Shown: positions 9,700 through 20,319 of the stretch, one piece after another
Layout: the number at the start of each line of letters is the position of its first letter
Numbering within the stretch: the first letter of the stretch is position 1
Source: Myxocyprinus asiaticus
Lineage: Eukaryota > Chordata > Actinopteri > Cypriniformes > Catostomidae
Direction: 5' to 3'
NCBI RefSeq assembly: GCF_019703515.2
Contig: NC_059346.1
Coordinates: forward strand, 57,300,001-57,364,000
DNA length: 64,000 bases
Position numbers and translations under genes: made by a program
Notes under the pieces: generated by a model
What the model was told of the DNA's origin: nothing
Databases searched by the model: none
Seen by the model: only the letters and a program-made list of their open reading frames with translations

Positions 9700-11507
9700 C
9701 TGGCTCCTTGTGACCACCCCCGGAACAGCCTGGGACGGGGGAGGAAGAGGCCTGTCCTCATGACCCGTGGAGACTGTCACATCGGGGGCAGATTTGTGCC
9801 ACAGCTGGGCGCTCAGGGCGGGAGACCGCCGCTGGAGCGCCAACCTGCCAAATGGAGTGGTGGACGGTGGTCGTGATGCCAGCCGTACACACCAAATATG
9901 TGACCAAGGGAACAAGGAAACCACTCTTGCGGAGCTCTTGAGTACTGCAGCCACTTGGGCATGCAGCGCAATTAAATGCAAAAGGTAACAAAAAGAAGAT
10001 CTGCTTACCAGCTCCAGAGCAGCGGGTTTCGTTGTCCCTGGGTCGCCCGTCTCAGGGGCGCTTCGAAGACCTCCGTGGGTTCTTCGGTGCCGGCTGTGAG
10101 ACGGGTGGCGTCGGCTTCCTGCGTTGGGCTCCACGCCGGGGCCGGGCCGGAGGGGCGGGCTGCGGCGGAGCCGGTGCAGTCACCGCAGGGGGACGCCCTC
10201 GGCGATGAGTAGATGGGGGGATCTTGAGCCACGCCGGGGCAGGACAAGCCGGCTAGCACCCATCTACTGCTCTACCATCGAGAACTGCTGGGCAAAGTCC
10301 TCGACAGTGTCGCCGAATAGGCCCGCCTGGAAAATGGGGGCAGCAAGGGATCGTGTCCTGTTGGCCTCACCCATCTTGACCAGGTTGAGCCAAAGGTGGC
10401 GCTCCTGGACCACTAGTGTGGCCATCGTCCGCCCGGGAGACCGTGCCGTGACCTCCGTCGCTCGGAGAGCGAGGTCGGTCGTCGAGCGCAGTTCCTGCAT
10501 CAATCCCGGGGCGGAACTACCCTCGTGCAGTTCCTTTAGCGCCTTGGCAGACTTGCAGGAGAGCCATGGCGTGCAGGGCGGAGGCGGCTTGTCCAGCAGC
10601 GCCGTAGGCTTCGACCGTCAGAGACGACGTAAACCTACAGGCCTTGGACGGGGCTTTGGGCACCCACGCCAGGTGGCGGCGCTCTGCGGGCATAGGTGCA
10701 CCGCGAGCACCTTTATCCACCGGGGGATTGCCGAATAACCCTTGGCCGCCCCACCATCGAGGGTAGTGAGAGCGGGGAAGCTGAAAAGATCGGGACCGGG
10801 CAGTAAAAGGTGCCTCCCGCGATCTTGTCAGCTCTTCATGCACTTCCGGGAAGAAAGGAACGGGGCGGGGCGTGGCTTTGAGCGGCGCCGCGAGCCCAGG
10901 AACCAATCACAGAGCCGCGAGGGTTCAGGGAAGAGCGGTGAAATCCACTCTAACCGACGCTCGCGGCTGTCCGGGAAAGCATGTCGTCATCTCCGCGTCA
11001 GCCTGTGACTGGGCGATCGACCCCGAAGGGAGGAGCCCAGCCGAGGCTTCCGACTGGACGAGCCCGCTCTCCGATGCTGCGCTCGAGAGCTCATCACTTT
11101 CGCGGGCTCCGAATAAGAGGTCGAACTCGCCGTGAGACGAGCCGGCGGACTCACCCGGAAGCCCGATCGGGGCAGACGAGCGTGCTGGGGGATGGGAGTT
11201 CCGCGGGGGGATACCCGGCGGAGGCGGTCCCATTGGGGTCCCCAAATCGCCCCCAGTGCTAGCCGCGCTGGCCTCAAACCCGTGGGTAAAAGGACCGAGG
11301 CGGGAGCCTCTGGGGTGGCTCGCTTCCTTACGAAGGCGAGCCGCGACCGCAACGTTGCCATGGACACATTCTCGCAATGAGAATGTGACCATCCACGAAC
11401 GCTGTCTTCGCGTGAGCAGTGCCCAGACACGAAAGACAGTGATCGTGACCGTTAGAAGGCGAGAGATAACGAGCACAACCAGGAATAACACACAATCGGA
11501 AAAGCAT
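9700..11507 (-). pseudogene. DIRS copy A gag-like ORF, multiply frameshifted
   Basis: It is the structural protein of the DIRS particle. The likely start is the ATG at 11,507, by comparison with copy E, where the same region opens at 45,235. The first residues contain a His/Cys cluster (GHDHCLSCLG, followed by AHA). Further on, 10,503-10,264 carries the typical block ELRSTTDLALRAT and then ERHLWLNL and GLFGDTVEDFAQQF. The sequence is scattered over several short frames (11,491-10,925, 10,906-10,517, 10,503-10,264, 9,991-9,758), so no complete Gag can be made. Confidence 0.75.
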
Positions 11508-11764
11508 CTTTAAAAAGACGCGTCTTTAAAAAGACGTTCCGTGTGTGCGCTCTTTTAGAGAAATATATACTCTTTTAGAGGGGAAAAATGCTCTTTCAGA
11601 AAATATACTCTCTAGTTTTTCTGCCGAAGCGCCCAGGGGCGTTCTCTGCAGTGCACCAGTGCAGAGGAGGGAGAAGCCGCTGAAATGCGCCGTCAGATCC
11701 AGCAGGTGAATGAACAGTAGTATTCAGCTCAATGAGCATGACCGTTCGGCTCCGAAGAGAAAAT

Positions 11765-11924
11765 CTGAATGAGTGGTTGCATACCAGCTCCTTTTATACC
11801 CGTATGTTCGGGGGAGTGGCATGCAAATACCACTCGCCAATTTTCATTGGCCTTTTATCAAAGACCAGAGGTGTCTCGGGCTCCCAAGAGTGACCCCTAG
11901 TGTCACTACATCGACACCAACGTC
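11765..11924 (-). repeat. DIRS copy A right inverted terminal repeat (160 bp)
   Basis: Inverted partner of 5,619-5,778. It is followed by 22 bp ending in GGGAAC at the element tip. In the coding orientation this is the 5' end and contains the presumed promoter. Confidence 0.95.
11791..11798 (-). promoter_or_regulatory. TATA box of the DIRS sense promoter
   Basis: TATAAAAG on the minus strand. An octamer lies upstream at 11,821-11,828 and CCAAT boxes near 11,840-11,850. It is about 285 bp upstream of the presumed gag ATG. The order CCAAT, octamer, TATA suggests an RNA polymerase II promoter, but this is inferred from motifs only. Confidence 0.6.
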
Positions 11925-12490
11925 GAGTGAGTGACAGATAGGGAACCAGACTTTTAAATATTAAATTTTATAAATGCAATGACTGGAACTGTTCGGTTGA
12001 AGGGGGTACCAAACTGTGAATCCTGAACAAAACAGTTTGGTGAATACATGTTTACAAATTAGCTTCCACTCAGCTGGCAAGCAATGAAAGTAGCTATGTG
12101 GTTAGCTAGTTAGCTGTTAGCTCATTGTCACAGAGAGCAAAAGATGGACATTGTTTATTTACTTTCCAGCATTGCGTCTCACCAACTAGGTCACAACATA
12201 GCATGAAATCAATACTCAACAGACACAATCCACCACTGCACCGTTGTCTGCTGAGCTGCAAAAAGATGCTCTGATGTTTACCTTTCAATCTGCTACATTA
12301 CTTACTGCACTGACAAACTATAACTGGCTAACATATGTGCAAACAGATGTGATAAAGGAGTGAAATGGTTGTCAGGGAAAGGGTTAATGTTATATTAGTT
12401 ATATTGAAAAGGGAAAATGATGGGGTCATTGTTTATTAACTTTCTAGTATGTATTTCACAAACTAGTTAGCAACTTACCGAGAAGACACT

Positions 12491-12760
12491 GACTGTGTCT
12501 CGTTTGGAAGGATGCGTCCTCCAGAGGTCGCATTTGTCGGCCGCATACGGCATCGAGGCTGTCTCTTTTCATTTTTAAAAAAAATTTTAAATGTAAATTT
12601 TTTCTATTGGAATGCAAAAAAAGGTTAACAATTGTATAAATGTAAGTGCATATGCATAAAAGGCATTGACAATAGATAACAAATAAGAAAAAGACAGCCT
12701 TGACGACGTATGCGGCTGACAAATGCGAACTCCGGAGGACGCATCCTTTCAAACGAGACA
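12491..12760. mobile_element. Second copy of foldback/MITE-like element
   Basis: Duplicate of 3,459-3,730 carried along by the large tandem duplication. Same inverted-arm structure with a few substitutions. Confidence 0.75.
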
Positions 12761-13020
12761 CAGCCGGCGCTTAACACCGCACCGCTTAACTCCGCCCTGT
12801 CTGCAGAACCATGTCAGTTCAGAGTCAGCTCTGTAAACAATGGAGTCGGAGCACGCTCTGCTGGACAAACTATGTTGTGACACCAATTCAAGCATTGTTT
12901 TCTGCATTATATGTTCTGAAAAAAGTTTTCATATCTGCGCATATCTGTAAACATATATGCCGATACCAATATAGCAGTGAAAGGCTAATATCGGTAAATC
13001 GGTCGGGCACTAGTCAGGAC

Positions 13021-13350
13021 ATTACTGATGTAAAAAACAGCACCATCACTATTTGAAAAAACTAATTTTTGATCAAATCTAGACAGGCCCCATTTCCAGC
13101 AGCCATCACTCCAACACCTTATTCTTGAGTAATCATTCTAAATTGCTAATTTGGTACTAGAAAATCACTTGCCATTATATCAAACACAGTTGAAAGGTAT
13201 TTGGTTTGTTAAATTAAGCTTAATATTGTCTTTGTGTTTGTTTTGAGCTGCCACAGTATGCAATAGACTGGTATGTCTTAGGGTCAATATTAGGTCAAAA
13301 ATGGTAAAAAAAGAAACAGCTTCCTCTAGAAACACATCAGCCAAACAAGG
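13021..13350 (+). mobile_element. Second copy of the Tc1-like 5' fragment
   Basis: Duplicate of 3,989-4,318, including the frameshifted transposase start near 13,303. The sequence before it is the hAT tip ending at 13,012 and then GTCAGGAC, so only the right-hand target duplication was copied. Confidence 0.75.
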
Positions 13351-14062
13351 AGATCCGCCCCCAAATTTAATCGACCCAGAGCATCGGCTCATAGAGACAG
13401 TACATTGTTCTGTGCCCACAGAAGAATGCAATGTGCCAGTCTCAGCATGGCACGAGGGCACACTTGTTCCTGACGGTTGATGTAAGCCACCACTGTCTTG
13501 TTGTCCAACCGGATGAAGACATGACTGTCCCGAATCTCCAGAAGGAAAAACTTCAATGCCAACAGCACCGCTAACATCTCCATACAATTTATATGCCAAT
13601 CCAGCCACTGGCCCGTCCACACTCCATAAACTGGATGACCTTTGTACACAGCACCCCAACCCACGGAGGAGGTGTCTATTGTTATCACTTTGCGGCAACA
13701 CACCTATCCCTATGGATCACCTGACCGGAGAAAATGACTACGTTTCCATGACATTAGAGTCTGGTAGCACCCATGCATCATTCTGATGGGACGAAACGCA
13801 TGCTTAGGTGGTTGAAGTCCCTTTATGGAGTTCATCCAGCACTGAAAAGGTCTCGCATGCAACATTCCTAGGTGAATGACAGCGGATACCATGATCATGA
13901 GCCCCAACAGACTGTGAAATGTTCTCGCAGTGAGAACACATCCCACTGTGAACAATGCTAGACACTGGCATAATGACAGAATGCGAGGTGTAGATAAGTG
14001 TGCCTGCATCATTCATGAGTCTTGCTCCACACCTAGAAACAGAGTGTAGGATAGGAGTAGCC
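13351..14062 (-). pseudogene. Second copy of the DIRS RT thumb / RNase H fragment
   Basis: Duplicate of 4,319-5,030. The 104-codon RNase H frame (13,703-13,389) is identical in translation to the first copy (4,671-4,357), and the thumb frame differs by two residues. There is no sign of a function of its own. Confidence 0.75.
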
Positions 14063-14452
14063 CAGCAGAAGGAAATTAAGACTTACAATAGAGTTTCTCC
14101 AAGATGGCCTATAACACCGTAAATTCCTCTCAGCATTAAGAAGCTAAGAAAATTCAGAGTGGTGCCAGCAAGTCTAAGGCTGCAGCATTTTTTTTTCCAA
14201 CCATCTTGAGAACAAAATAAACCTGCAGACCACCAAGACCTCTAGTCATCCCTGTTATATATCAGGGAATACCCCCATGACATGACCAGCTAACCATCTC
14301 TGCAAAAAGACCCTAACGGCAGAGGTGATGGGCAATAAAAGTTACAGAGTTAAACAAGCTCTCTTTGTAAGACCCTCCTGAATTACAATGAAAAACACAC
14401 GCCAATTCTATGACTCTTTATTCTGGACAATAACCAATTTGCTACACTTGAA

Positions 14453-14844
14453 CTAAACTGATCAGGAGATCCCAAGACACCGTGATCAGTATTCTGCAAA
14501 CAGTAGCTAAAAAAAGAAGTCCCTTTTTTTATTTATTTAGTAACACATGAACACTTAAAAATAAGACATTTCCTGTATCACATGACTATCATCATTGTTC
14601 AAGACACAGAGATTGAACAGACTGGATCTGAACTGTTGAACTTCTCTTTAGCAGAATAAGCGAATGCTCATAACGTCAAATGTAAAAATGAACTTTTCAA
14701 GTGTATACAAGTGTATCTCAGGACATCTCATCTTAATTTAGGAACTTTGACACAATCGCAAAACTTACTTTACTGTAATTTTATCCTGCACATAATCTGC
14801 TAAAGTGCCTAGAACTCTCGTTCAAGGTTTAACCTGATAATATA
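14453..14844. other. AT-rich non-coding stretch, nothing recognised
   Basis: First sequence downstream of the tandem duplication. No coding frame or repeat family recognised. Confidence 0.5.
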
Positions 14845-15072
14845 CCCTGACAGCGGTTAAGGCTCTGGGTTATTGATCAGAAGGTCAGGGGTTCAAGCCC
14901 CAGCACCGTCAAGATGCCATTGTTGGGCCCTTGAGCAAGGCCCTTGACCCTATCTGCTCCAGGGGTGCTGTATCATGGCTGACCCTGCACTCTGACCCCA
15001 GCTTAGCTGGGATATGTGAAAAAAAGAATTTCGCTGTATATGTGCAAATGTGTGATAAATAAAATTAAATAA
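14845..15072 (+). mobile_element. tRNA-derived SINE, V-SINE-like
   Basis: The 5' head has tRNA-type internal promoter boxes: an A-box-like AGCGGTTAAGGCTCTGGG and a B-box GGTTCAAGCCC near 14,890. A central block TTGGGCCCTTGAGCAAGG, characteristic of fish V-SINEs, follows. The 3' tail contains AATTTCGCTGTATATGTGC and ends in an A/T-rich AATAAA repeat. Transcription would be by RNA polymerase III and mobilisation by a partner LINE. It is about 230 bp, a normal length. Confidence 0.8.
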
Positions 15073-15119
15073 AAATGTAATTTAATTTAATAAGAATGTA
15101 CAAGTGTTTGGTATGTAAT

Positions 15120-15371
15120 TGTGACGAGGAGGAGGTGTTTGGCCAGGCTGTGATGATGCACAGCCGCCGCTGAATCAGCTGATCAGCGGGAGAGCGATGT
15201 AAAGGGGAGCCGGAGGTGCCGGTTCGAGAGAGAGAGACGCACGCGGCCTCACTGCATGTGTGTCTGTTCGTGTATTTTTTATGTTGTTTTAAGTTCATTT
15301 ATATCACAAAATTTTACATTGACTGTTCAGCCGGTTCCCACCTCCTCCTTGCCCATTCTTATGCTGTTACA
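15120..15371 (+). repeat. Left LTR of the short element
   Basis: Starts TGTGACG and ends GTTACA. About 80 percent identical by eye to 15,802-16,043, with GA-rich indels in the middle. Confidence 0.7.
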
Positions 15372-15801
15372 GTGGCTGTCTACCTGGGGATGGAGGGGTC
15401 GCTGCTGGCTGCTGATAGCCGGAGGAACCACTGCCATCCGTCACGAAGGGGAGGAGCAGCTCTGTCCGGCAGGGGTCAGACGGCTTGCTGCCATTCGCTG
15501 GGGGAGGAGCAAGATGGCATCTGCCAGAGGGCGGAGGAGCGGTTGTGGACCGGGCAACAGCGTGTCCGGGAACTGGCGAGCAATTTTTCTCTCTCTCTCC
15601 TCTCTCTCTCTCTGTCGCTCTGCCTCGCTCTTTCCCTCTCACCTTTCCCTCCCCTCATCTCTCCCAGGGCTCCAGAGAGTCGGGAAAGACCTGCCAGCAG
15701 GCACAGCTGGAAGGGCAACACCCCCCCTCCAGGAAGGGAAGGTAGGGGAGGGGAATGCATCATTCCGGGGTTTCCCTGACCTGAGTTGGGCAATGGAGGA
15801 G

Positions 15802-16043
15802 TGTGACGAGGAGGAGGGCGTGGCTGGGCCATGACAATGCACGGCTGGTGCTGAATCAGCTGATCAGTGGGAGAGCGAGATAAAGGGGAGCTGGAGACGA
15901 CTGTTTGAGAGAGAGAGAGACACACGTGGCCACGTTGTGTTTGTGTTTGTCTATGGTTGTTTTATGTTGAGTTTCTTATTAAACTTTATGTTTACTGTTC
16001 AGCCGGTTTCCGCCTCTTCCTTGCCAGTCCTTGAACTGTTACA
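15802..16043 (+). repeat. Right LTR of the short element
   Basis: Direct copy of 15,120-15,371. The divergence between them implies an old insertion or a gene-converted pair. Confidence 0.7.
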
Positions 16044-17084
16044 GTATAAGGACGAGCAAGGAGGAGACGGGAACCAGCTGATTCAGGCTTAGAGCCTCTC
16101 TGGGGTGTGAACAAACCGAATGGGTTAAAAGGCAAGCTTGAACAACCCCCTGAGTTCTGACTTCTTCTCTTGCTCCGCACCCCACTTCCTCTTCAGCTCT
16201 TCATCCATTCCGTGCAATGTAGAAGTCCAGACCTTCTCTTCTCTGTGCTATGATGCACACACGTGATGGGAGCCACGAGTCTTCCATACGGAAGGCCACG
16301 CTTCAAAGCCTGCCTCCTCATTCATCGACGCAACACACATCCACTATTTAAAACAGAGGCCCAAAACATAGACGGAACAAACTTTCTACAAAGAGACAAA
16401 GAACCAAGCAATGCAAAGTAACGCAATGACACGCAAGTACATCTCCAGACTTTTGCTGAAAGTGCTGGTGTATTACTTTAATAATTTGAGTTACCCGATT
16501 ACAAATCAAGATAGACTGAATTAAGTATCAATGGTTCTTAAGGCATTGTCTACAGACTCCACAAAGTTCATGTTCTCTGTATAGATCATTTTCATTCACC
16601 TTCTGTTACAATTCACTCACAACCTGTTTCCATGTTTGTAAGTGTTAGATTAGTTAGATAATATTTGTATTCAAAGATAATTTGACTGTGGTATATTTTG
16701 ATAAATAATCTTGTCACTTGATTTTTCAAAGATCTGGCCCTAAAGTTATACCTAAATATTTGTGATACTATTTTCAATAAGCCATGAGAATAATATTACT
16801 CCAATAAGTGAATTAATCATAATTCTCTTATTGAAGCTAATTCCTTACAACAGAAATTGTGAGCGGATACAACGAGACGTTGTATTAAGTTTTTCATGGT
16901 GGAAAGTTTTATTCAGACAAATAATCTAATTATTTGTCATTTATCTTTTTTATAATGGTTGTTGAACGTGACTAAATCCATTATAAATTTCCTTACATAA
17001 TGATGGAGTTATGCGGATAGTTTAATCCATATGTGTACATCTACATTAACCAACATACTGTTCCTACAAGAGTCTGTTGCCTGG
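16044..17084. other. Non-coding stretch, nothing recognised
   Basis: Mixed-composition DNA turning A/T-rich after 16,440. There is no recognisable coding frame or RNA gene. It ends where DIRS copy B coding similarity starts. Confidence 0.5.
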
Positions 17085-17129
17085 GCAACAAGAAGCTCTT
17101 TTCTAGGTTGACTCACAGCCCTAGATTGT

Positions 17130-18218
17130 TTAAATGGCTGAGAACGACATCTCGATGTTAGCAGCCAGACACTCTGAGTGAGCTAACACCAACCAATCAT
17201 CAAGATAATTAAAAAAGCGAATACCCTCAAGCCTTAAAGGCATCAGATCTGCATCCATGCATTTCGTGAATGTGCGTGGTGCCAAAGCAAGTCCGAAGGA
17301 AAACACACAAAATTGGTATGCTTTGCCCCCAAAAGCGAATCTGAGAAAAACTCTGTGCTTCAGCGTAATCTGAATATGGAAATAAGTGTCCTTCAGATCT
17401 ATTGTCACGAACAAGCCCCCCACCTGCACTTGTGACATTGTTTGTGCATCAACATTCTGAATCAGCATTTCATTAGAGTGAAACTCAAACATCTCAAATC
17501 CAGAATGGGATGCAGGCCGCCATCTTTTTTCAGGACTGGGAAATAACGGCGGTAAAAAACTCATTCTCTCTGAGAAGGAGGAATCTCTTCTATTGCCCCT
17601 TTTCCCAAAAGAGAGTGAGTTTCCCAAATGAAGAATGGAGATTCCTGAAAAGAAACCTCTGTCAGAATAACCCCATTGAACATTGGCGGTGCCCGCCTGA
17701 ATTGAATGACATAACCATGCTTTATCATTCGAATTACCCAATTCGATATATTTATTAACTGCTGCCAAGATGCTAGACAGGTGGACAGAGGAATGAATGC
17801 ATGATTTTCTCTTGTAGCACAACGTGTAAACACTAGATGGTGCTCTTGACTTACTTTTGGCGGCTGCCCTGCAATCAGCAGCACAGCAGAGGGGAGCTTT
17901 TGTGCCTTTGCTACTATGGCTGATTGAGGAAATGCTTTTTGGAACAGACTGGTTTGCCACAATGGCCCCAGCATTCTTTATGGGGGGACGAAGTGTGGTG
18001 CTTATGACTGTGTGTTTTGTGTACACTTGTGTTTGTTGAACATTGAGTTCTGTTATGCATGCTTTAGGACCCTTGGTCTCGGAGATAGAGACTGAATTCG
18101 TGATGAGATTTTTCACTGCTCGCTCCCCAGTGCAAGCTGCAGAGGGAAACTGGGCTATAATCTGGTTGTCAGGTGTTTGAGACGAGCACAACAGCGAACT
18201 TTTCCCGATACTGTCCAT
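17130..18218 (-). pseudogene. DIRS copy B: gag C-terminus fused in frame to RT, 362 codons
   Basis: This is the second-longest single open DIRS-related frame and the longest that reads through the RT palm uninterrupted. The first 200 residues are low-similarity gag/linker sequence. RT motifs follow: TIDLKDTYFH (residues about 270-280), FSFGLALAPRTF (about 305-316) and FNYLDDWLVLAHS with both catalytic aspartates intact. The frame stops soon after (LAANIEMSFSAI), before the thumb, and has no RNase H or recombinase. The fingers block (PKKGGG type) is degraded to a MSFLPPLFPSPEK-like stretch. So it keeps palm residues but is not a complete enzyme. Confidence 0.7.
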
Positions 18219-18289
18219 AGGGTAAACAGGGAAGAGACATGTTTTTACGGTCCAATTCTGTTCACTGAATGGGGACTCACCCTTAGTTA

Positions 18290-19628
18290 CACAGCAAGCA
18301 TGTCAGACTCGCTTCTGATGTCCGGCCAACCGTTTGAAAGGAGCCTAACCAACATCCAAGCACCTACATGGGTGCGCCTGTGAGGGTGGGAACCTATGAG
18401 GACCCCAATCCTTTGGAGGGGGTGAAAAAAACAGCGCTTTATGCTGCTCTCTGGTGGAACATTGCGAAGATGCCGAACATGAGCGAATTGGAGCTGCAGC
18501 GGGCTTTTCTCTCTCACAACGAGGAAGCAACTACTTGAATGCAACAGTTTGCTGTTTCACAGCATGGAACATTTTAACTACCAACTGGACTGTGTCACCG
18601 AACAGACCAGACATGGGGGCGTTCATTTAAAGGTCCTTGTCACTAATATTTGTGGGCGTGAGCCACAAATGACACTCCACCGCCACAAGGCCTGCCATAT
18701 TCTGACTAACAGCATGAGCTATATGTTTGGTAGCTCTCAGTGCCAAATCAGAAGCTCTGCGTAGGTCCATGATGGCCTCAGCATCCAGTCCAGCTCCCTC
18801 ATCCAAATCCCTCATAAAATGAGCCTGGTAGACTTGCAAAACTGCTAGTGTGTGTAAAGCCAGGAAGGTTTTATTCAACAAAGTCGTTGATTAAAGGCTT
18901 TATTCAAAAAAGTAATTCAAGCCTTCAAGGGAACAGTTGGCCTCGATTTCTTGTGGCCGCTGCAGAAATCTACCAATGGAGGTCTGGGGAAAAAGAAAGC
19001 AGCCTACGATGCACCGTCACACATTGGCCCGCTAGAAAACAGTCATCCAGGATAGACTTTTGATCCTCCGACTGAACCACATTCGGCAAATCCAAGTGCA
19101 GCTTCTCCACTGCACATGAAATAACCTCAAGTAACTCTTATAAGTTACAGAGGGCCTGGAAATCCATCTGCTGGGTGGCAAGGCTTTGGCCTGTCCACCG
19201 CTGAAATCCTCGGACTCTGACGCCACTGTTGGCGTCCTGATCCTCAATAACGAAGGAAACCACTGTGCGGGCCTCATGACTGGGACACAAATGCCCGCGT
19301 GTATATTCCATGTACAGTATATTCATTTCCCATGTCTTCCGGGTCAGCATCCGTGTAGGCCTCCCACGAGTCAAGTGGCCGCGCGGCGCTGGCGGACACA
19401 TGGCCAGAATGGACACGCAGCTTAACTGCATCCTAGAAATGAGGCGAGCCTTGTGCGGACCGTCCTGACGTTCATCATATCACACTGCGGGCAATCCAAA
19501 CCCTCTAATATGGTCTCTGCATGGCAAAATGCCAGACAGCTCACACACGTCATGAGAATCTTCGCCGACGATGAACCGCGTACACGGAGGTAAGCACTTC
19601 TTAAATGGGATCCTGCGTTGCCACTCAA
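18290..19628 (-). pseudogene. DIRS copy B gag-like region, fragmented
   Basis: Short minus-strand frames resemble the DIRS gag middle block (DLRRASDLALRATKHIAHA, followed by AVECHLWLTPTNI at about 18,790-18,650). The presumed N-terminal region extends up to 19,628, with the GHD/CLAFCHAETI-like His-Cys cluster. Several frameshifts separate the pieces. Confidence 0.65.
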
Positions 19629-20290
19629 AAGGGAGAATATATATAAATACTTGCTTTGAAGTCGCTAGTAACAACACAGGCTTAGACAAATTGTGCACCG
19701 AAGAACAGAAATTCTGAGGAAATGGCACCGAAGCAAGCACCTATAAGGAGCCCATGACGTAGCTCCTTATGGGTGTTGTTTAAGCACCATCAGCCAGTGA
19801 ACTGCCATAATTGTGTAGGGACTTAAGACCACGTGACCACTGATGTGTTCCCAATTGCGTTATCACGCAATGTAGAAGTTCCTCTGAAAGGAAACTTAAA
19901 TATGATAATAACAAAGACCAATTTGCTTCTGTAATATTGTACTCTTCAATCAATACTAAGTAAAGAAAAACAGCAAATTTAAAATTGTGATGTTTTATTT
20001 CTAAATTATAGCACTTCAATACAGAACTCGTTATGTTAAAATTGTTTAGATCTATTAATCAGTTAACCGTCTAACATTCCATTGTAGTCAGGTTTTGTTT
20101 TTAAAAAACTACAACTCTTGAAATCGTCACCCAACCAAACATTGGGGATATTCTGGGATAAAAGCATGTACCTTGAGATAAATTCCATTAAAAACACAAT
20201 CAAACAATTCACCTCAAGCAATGCTGTGTTTCTTCATAATGCAACAGATTTGTAAAAACTTTAGAGGAGATGCAGATCAATTAAAGGTGT

Positions 20291-20319
20291 TCACACACAC
20301 ACACACACACACACACACA
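20291..20319. repeat. CA microsatellite
   Basis: About 14 uninterrupted CA units. Confidence 0.95.

Larger units (their letters stand above)
5571..11946 (-). mobile_element. DIRS-type tyrosine-recombinase retrotransposon, copy A, complete termini
   Basis: DIRS elements replicate through a circular DNA that is integrated by a tyrosine recombinase, so they lack LTRs and target duplications. This copy shows the expected layout. AAC lies at both tips (5,571 and 11,944). There are 160-bp inverted repeats and an internal complementary region matching both ends. The coding order on the minus strand is gag (about 11.5-9.7 kb), RT (9.6-8.9), RNase H (8.5-8.15) and recombinase (7.8-6.7). The uninterrupted duplicate at 2,900-2,915 has one AAC at the matching position, consistent with recombination at a shared trinucleotide. 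All frames carry frameshifts or stops, so it is not autonomous. The base composition (GC-rich coding part) contrasts with the A/T-rich surroundings. Confidence 0.93.
5419..14452. repeat. Large tandem duplication, unit 2, split by a DIRS insertion
   Basis: The first 152 bp (5,419-5,570) match 2,756-2,908 and the remainder (from 11,944) matches 2,909-5,418. Removing 5,571-11,943 restores an unbroken 2.66-kb copy. It therefore contains the 3' part of the hAT-type element, the foldback element, the 3' part of the Tc1-like fragment and the DIRS RNase H fragment. Confidence 0.9.
15120..16043 (+). mobile_element. Short LTR-flanked non-autonomous element (TRIM-like)
   Basis: Two direct repeats of about 250 and 242 bp, both starting TGTGACGAGGAGGAG and ending CTGTTACA, flank only 430 bp. 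A purine-rich run (AATGGAGGAG) lies just before the second repeat where a polypurine tract is expected. The interior has no RT or integrase motif; its open frames are GC-rich, with a CT-rich tract at 15,590-15,660. I see no perfect target duplication. It may be a terminal-repeat retrotransposon in miniature or a deletion derivative of a Ty3-type element. Confidence 0.65.
17085..19760 (-). mobile_element. DIRS-type retrotransposon remnant, copy B (gag-RT only)
   Basis: The minus strand carries gag-like sequence (about 19,628-18,290), then a gag C-terminal/RT open frame. No RNase H, recombinase, inverted repeats or internal complementary region are found, so both ends are truncated. Residues differ clearly from copies A, D, E and F, so this is another DIRS lineage. 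Confidence 0.75.

Noticed and set aside
9118..10134. 338-codon minus-strand frame in DIRS copy A
   Set aside because: An overlapping shadow of the gag-RT linker and RT in another phase. The correct phase with RT motifs is at 9,440-9,024.
15216..15834. 187- and 192-codon overlapping plus frames across the short LTR element
   Set aside because: Composition is driven by GA- and CT-rich tracts. Frames are open in several phases on both strands, with no Gag or Pol motif.
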